Positions 59,760 to 64,000 of a DNA stretch of 64,000 bases are shown piece by piece. A program made the position numbers and the translations under genes. The notes under the pieces were generated by a model. It saw nothing but the letters and a program-made list of their open reading frames with translations. It searched no databases and was not told the DNA's origin. The stretch spans positions 744,001 through 808,000 of the forward strand of contig JAIXMN010000013.1 of NCBI GenBank assembly GCA_025716815.1. The letters run 5' to 3'. The first letter of the stretch is position 1. Each line of letters begins with the position of its first letter. This DNA is from Dichotomocladium elegans. Taxonomy: Eukaryota > Mucoromycota > Mucoromycetes > Mucorales > Lichtheimiaceae.

Positions 59760-62700
59760 CTACTTTGTCTTTCTGCGTCGTTTTGGCGTGTTATTGTCTT
59801 CATCTATATTACGTTTCTGGCTCTTCTTCTTCTTTGGTTGTTTAATCAGCTTGTCCTTTGAGATATCCTCGTCTCCAGCCTCTTCTTCGGATACGTCATC
59901 CCCGAAGAAAGTTTCTTCTTCGAAGATCTGGCCCTCAGGCTCTTCGGTTGGTATGGCCAGATTTCGCTTCATCAACTCACCACCACTTTGGAATAATACG
60001 GGATGCTCATTCTCGTTATATCTATTTATAATCTTAGCGAACATACAGCAGTGGCCATGTAGGGGACGTGTATACCTGCGTGTGAACTTGGTCTTTTGTT
60101 GGGAAGTAAGATGCGTCATTGGCTTCTTGCTTGCCAGTGCGAGATCGTTCAAAGTATCTAGTGTCTCGCGCTGCATATAGTACGAATTCATAGTCTCTAT
60201 GGCTTCATCGATTTCATCCTATGCAGAGAAGTAAATACGGCTGTCGCCCTGCAGCAATGGTCCCACCTACATTCTTCAAATGAGAGAAAATTCGTTCAGT
60301 GAGTGCAGGAACGTAATCTTGTCGAATTTCATATGCATTTGATGAGGTCTGAAGTCTCATGTGGCTTCGCATATCTGTTAGCAGTCGTTTGAACTTCGTC
60401 GCCTTGGAGTTCTGACCAAGCCATCTGCATTGTGCCAGTTTAGATACCTATGTTACTATCTGGTGGATAACTTTCAACTTACCCTGGGAAATAAAGTCTT
60501 TCACTAATTCGGCCTTCCATGTAGTATGCAGGGAGTACACAAGAGAAAATCGAATGGACAGGCATTAACGAGTATTGTTGGACAGACCTGCCGCGTTATA
60601 GGTTAATCAATACAAGGATTATTATCGCCTACTCGTCAACATTGAGGCTTACCCGTGAATTTTGCTGTCAACTATGTCACCATCGGCCATCATATCTGCA
60701 GCCATGGCAGCAAGTGACATTGCATTGGCGTCGGTTTCTTTTATACTCTTCGCTAATCGCTGGGATTTGGACGGGTTGGATTTAAGATAGCTTTCCTGTT
60801 TCAGAAAAGCGATATTAACATCTCCGCATCCATCCTCTGCAACATCACTTACAAACATCATAAGATGGGATAAGCTATAGTCATGGAAATACACTTCTGA
60901 TTTCTGAGCCAGTGTCGTAGTCTGCCAGGATGTGTGGTCCAACAATTGCCCTGGTATATCGAATATATTCAGCTGCGAATATTTCTCATTGGTCTTCCCG
61001 CTAAGAAAATGTTTGCGTTAATGAATGTTCATACAGATAACCAGAATCCTTACAGCTTTTTGGCGCTATCGTAGTTAAGTTTATCTTGCGAGAGTTTGTA
61101 CGTTGATAGAATGTTAATGATTTGACGCATATCGTTATGTGTCGATTGGACAAGCTCATCAATCGCATTTGGTTCAACCTTTAGATTCTCCCTATGTTTT
61201 GCGGTTTAGTTCCCCAACTGTATGTCTGGTTGACCTATTATTAACCTGTAAGCAATTGACATGAGTCGAGATCGTAACTGACTTGCTGGAGTGCTATTTT
61301 TGAAAAGGGTAAGTATTTGGAGTATAATCTTTCGGGCGGATGAAGCCATGTACCGCTTGAACCGAGCATCGAAACAGACATTGAGAAGCGGCTTTACTTT
61401 ATCAGACCGGACATCATTACAGATGCATATGATAGGTATCTTCCCGCATCAAGTCCTCGTTAGCCTTGTATTGTTTATACGTGTATTTCTAACAAACCTT
61501 TGTCTTTCGGATAAGCGAAGCTAGTTCTGCTGACCCACCTCGATCACCTCCAGACATGCCGTCAACTTCATCCATGATCAGGACAACTTTTCCACTGTCC
61601 TTATCCTCGGTGTTGCCTTGATAGAACTCGGTCACTGAGCGATTATTCAGCATGGGGAAAAGAATGGACTACGAATAATGAGAGAGACATATAAGCGACG
61701 ACGACCACCATCACTACTATTGCTCAGTTTACTTACCTGAATGGATTTCTTGTTTCTCGTGTCGCTTGCATTGAGCTCAACCGCATGATAACCATTTGTC
61801 TTTGCGACTACTAATGCTGCAGTTGTTTTGCCAATACCTGGCGGGCCGCTGATCAATACAGAACGGTACTTTTGAATGTCTTCTTCAACATCATTAAAAT
61901 TGCTCTTCAGACTCTTCGGCCTAGACGTAGACAGGCTCAGCAACATGTATATTCTGCTTTGTTTATATACGTACCAATGCTCAAGCCAACTAGAGATCTT
62001 TCGGACGGTTTCTTTGTTGCCGGATATCTCACCAATGGTTTTCGGCCGATATTTTTCCGTCCACAATTGATTCGCTGATTCATCAAGTTCACTGTTGCCC
62101 TCAAGCAATCAGACAAAGAAAGAACAAGATACGGTAGATGGGCACGTTACCTTGTGCTCTTTGGTTGGCTTGAGCCAGCGACAGTTTTTGAGACTGCTGC
62201 ATAGTCATCCTTTCTAGGCCTCTTCCGGTCTGATTCTGGTTTTGCGACGGGCTTCTCCTTGGCTGTTTCAAATAGCTTATAGAATTGGTCCTCATCGAGG
62301 ATTTTTGTATTGTGTCGCTTGGCATTGCGGGTCTTGCTTTCGCCGCAATCTCGTCCTCTCAATAGATAAGTTGTTTTCGAGCTCACTTGTCCCGTGACAC
62401 GACTACATCACCAGTATATAGTTAAAAGAAGACCAACGTTGAAACCTATTTCAGCTCACCCTCCATATCGTTTGATTAAATCTATTACTTGGTCCGATGT
62501 CAACGTCTCAAAAATGCCGCTCACAACGAATGTTGTATTGGCAAAGCAGTTATCTTTGCCTACCGGAAGTTCTCGGCTCCCAAGGGCCCTTGGAGGGTCT
62601 CTATTTAATGCTTGGTGGAACCTTTTTGTTTTCTCAGTTAGGATCATTCGAGAACCATCGATATATGCCACAAGACGAACCCAGATCGCTTTTTGTTTGA

Positions 62701-62806
62701 TTCCGTCTTGATTGCTTTTGTCCTCTTCTCGTAGAATTTTGCGTCAGTGTCCTCTACAGGAGGGACATAATCCTCATCGTCTTCGTCGTCGCTGTCGTTG
62801 TCGCCG

Positions 62807-62840
<34 letters not shown>

Positions 62841-63409
62841 TCTTTCGTTTGACCTTCTTCGTAGTTTTTCCAGTGGATTCAACCTTGGTGGCGGTTGTTT
62901 TGGCGGTTGCCCTATGTACATACACATTAGCATAGAACCAATACTTGATATGCCCACATCATAACGTACGCTTTCAGACCACTTGGTTTAGGCCCGCTCG
63001 CTTTCGATCCGGTGATCACTTTATCGGCAGTGGTTCTATGCGTTGGCATGAGCTGATGCGCCCCAAATGCTGTCGCATAATCCTGATTTACCTGGCAGGT
63101 GCACTTTCTTCTGTAGCTCTATCTGAAGTGCGCGTTACCTTGCTTGGGCTGGGGGAATCGATGTTAGCTAATCAGCATGAGACTCAAACAACACATATGC
63201 AACATACGCCTTTTTATCGCCCTCGACTGGCTGGTTTGAATCCGCTGTGAATGTTGAGTGAGCATAATTGAGCTATCCAAGTACGTGTCATCCGTTCAAT
63301 ACCATTAGCTTTAGGCTAAATGTTTGGAAAATGCTGATTATTATCAATGTATTCGACATTATCTATGGCATACCGTTTTGGCTTTTTGAAAATAGTCGTT
63401 TATTTTCAT
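59760..63409 (-). CDS. RFC1: Replication factor C subunit 1 (clamp-loader large subunit)
   Basis: RFC1 is the large AAA+ subunit that opens and loads PCNA on primed DNA. The minus-strand start at 63409 reads MKINDYFQKAKT, the short family N-terminus with a PCNA-box-like DYF, followed by an intron. A Lys/Asp-rich linker precedes a BRCT domain (FVVSGIFETLTSDQVIDLI, SSKTTYLLRGRDCGESKT, ILDEDQFYKLFE). The AAA+ module has LWTEKYRPKTIGEISGN, LISGPPGIGKTTAALVV (Walker A), VELNASDTRNKKS and, near 61560-61580, LIMDEVDGMSGGDRGG (Walker B). The C-terminal RFC1 region ends in a basic stretch with stop at 59762-59760. Many short introns break the coding region; I did not fix every exon edge, notably in 60190-61640 and near the N-terminus. 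Confidence 0.92.
62807..62838 (-). repeat. GAT/ATC microsatellite encoding poly-Asp in RFC1
   Basis: A run of about ten GAT codons (plus strand ATCATC...) in the acidic linker before the BRCT domain of RFC1; likely length-variable. Confidence 0.9.
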
Positions 63410-64000
63410 AGTTTAGTTGGAAGTAAAGCTCAAAGCAGAACGCGACAAGATCAATGAAATTGGGTGGAATTTTGGCGTCACGCGTCACTCAAAGAAAAAT
63501 CACTACCTTTTCCCTTTCTGGCCTTTAGTCCCTCTTTCTTGCTTTCTTACCATGACAAAGACGAGGATGCCACAAGGTGCGTCTTGTATGCCATGTATTA
63601 CACCAATGGTGCGGAAAGTAAAGGTGATACATACGCCAATGATTGTAGATATTAGTCCATGTGCGTTTCTGCGGAACAATCCCGTCCACTCGGATATCAT
63701 TCAAGTTGGAAGTGAGAGTAATAATCCATTTAATCCGATAGCTTAGTATCAGCAGTCTGGGAAAGGGTTTGTAGATATCTCGACATATCATTAAATCTAA
63801 ATGCTCACAACCAGAGCAGCGGAAGTCCAAGCAACCAATGCATATGAGCAACTTCACCATAATGTATAATCCGCCGTAGATTCCTTTGCCCTTATTGGCT
63901 GCAAGCAATTTTGCCTCGAGCGAAGGACTGCCCAGAGGCTCAGATATGGCCCGAGGAGCTTAGGGTGCGATACTGTTTATCGTTTCAAACCATCACACCA
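63410..64000. other. Right edge, RFC1 upstream region, unassigned
   Basis: Minus-strand frames at 63503-63908 give hydrophobic stretches (LISTIIGVCITFTFRTIGVI, IQDAPCGILVFVMV) followed by a basic KQERGTKGQKGKR tail. These could be the last membrane segment and tail of a gene extending right of the window, but frames change and no family is recognised. The RFC1 promoter lies to its left. Confidence 0.3.

Overview
The window is nuclear DNA of a filamentous fungus, most likely an early-diverging one (Mucoromycota, Mucorales-like). Genes are dense, cut by many short GT-AG introns of about 50-100 bp plus a few GC-AG introns. The gene set (MOT1, TBP, URB2, SEC24, RFC1, dymeclin, STIMATE-type membrane protein, casein kinase I) is eukaryotic, and the Fanzor-type elements and a stray 5.8S rDNA piece resemble Mucorales sequences from general knowledge. 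The species cannot be named from the sequence.

Layout. 1-14 kb (+ strand): end of a cysteine dioxygenase gene, a BSD-domain gene, the 14-exon MOT1/BTAF1 gene, a casein kinase I gene and a STIMATE-family gene. 14.7-33.1 kb: a mobile-element island holding three degenerate Fanzor (eukaryotic TnpB-like RNA-guided nuclease) copies or fragments, two copies of a structured non-coding 3' segment that is a candidate guide-RNA (omegaRNA/fRNA) scaffold, two small TA-flanked pogo-type MITEs, three decayed Tc1-like DD34E transposons, a segmental duplication with a ~403-bp tandem array, and three copies of an unknown spliced gene, two of which form a ~1-kb inverted repeat. 33.1-40.6 kb (- strand): dymeclin, an AKR7-type aldo-keto reductase and a PP2C phosphatase. 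40.6-44.6 kb: gene-poor. 44.7-52.1 kb (+): TBP with a TATA box, a 45-nt orphan 5.8S rRNA fragment, and URB2. 52.2-63.4 kb (-): SEC24, a SMAP-domain nuclear protein, an inactive-looking ERI1-type exonuclease/RRM/five-zinc-finger protein, and RFC1. The right edge is unassigned.

Most flanking genes are housekeeping: transcription initiation (MOT1, TBP), ribosome biogenesis (URB2), secretion (SEC24, dymeclin) and replication (RFC1). The novelty lies in the island, where Fanzor copies, their putative RNA scaffold and several DNA transposons have accumulated and rearranged. Exon boundaries given here were derived by hand from splice sites and reading-frame continuity; for MOT1, URB2, TBP, CK1, BSD, STIMATE, AKR, PP2C, SMAP and the zinc-finger gene the phases close without a gap.
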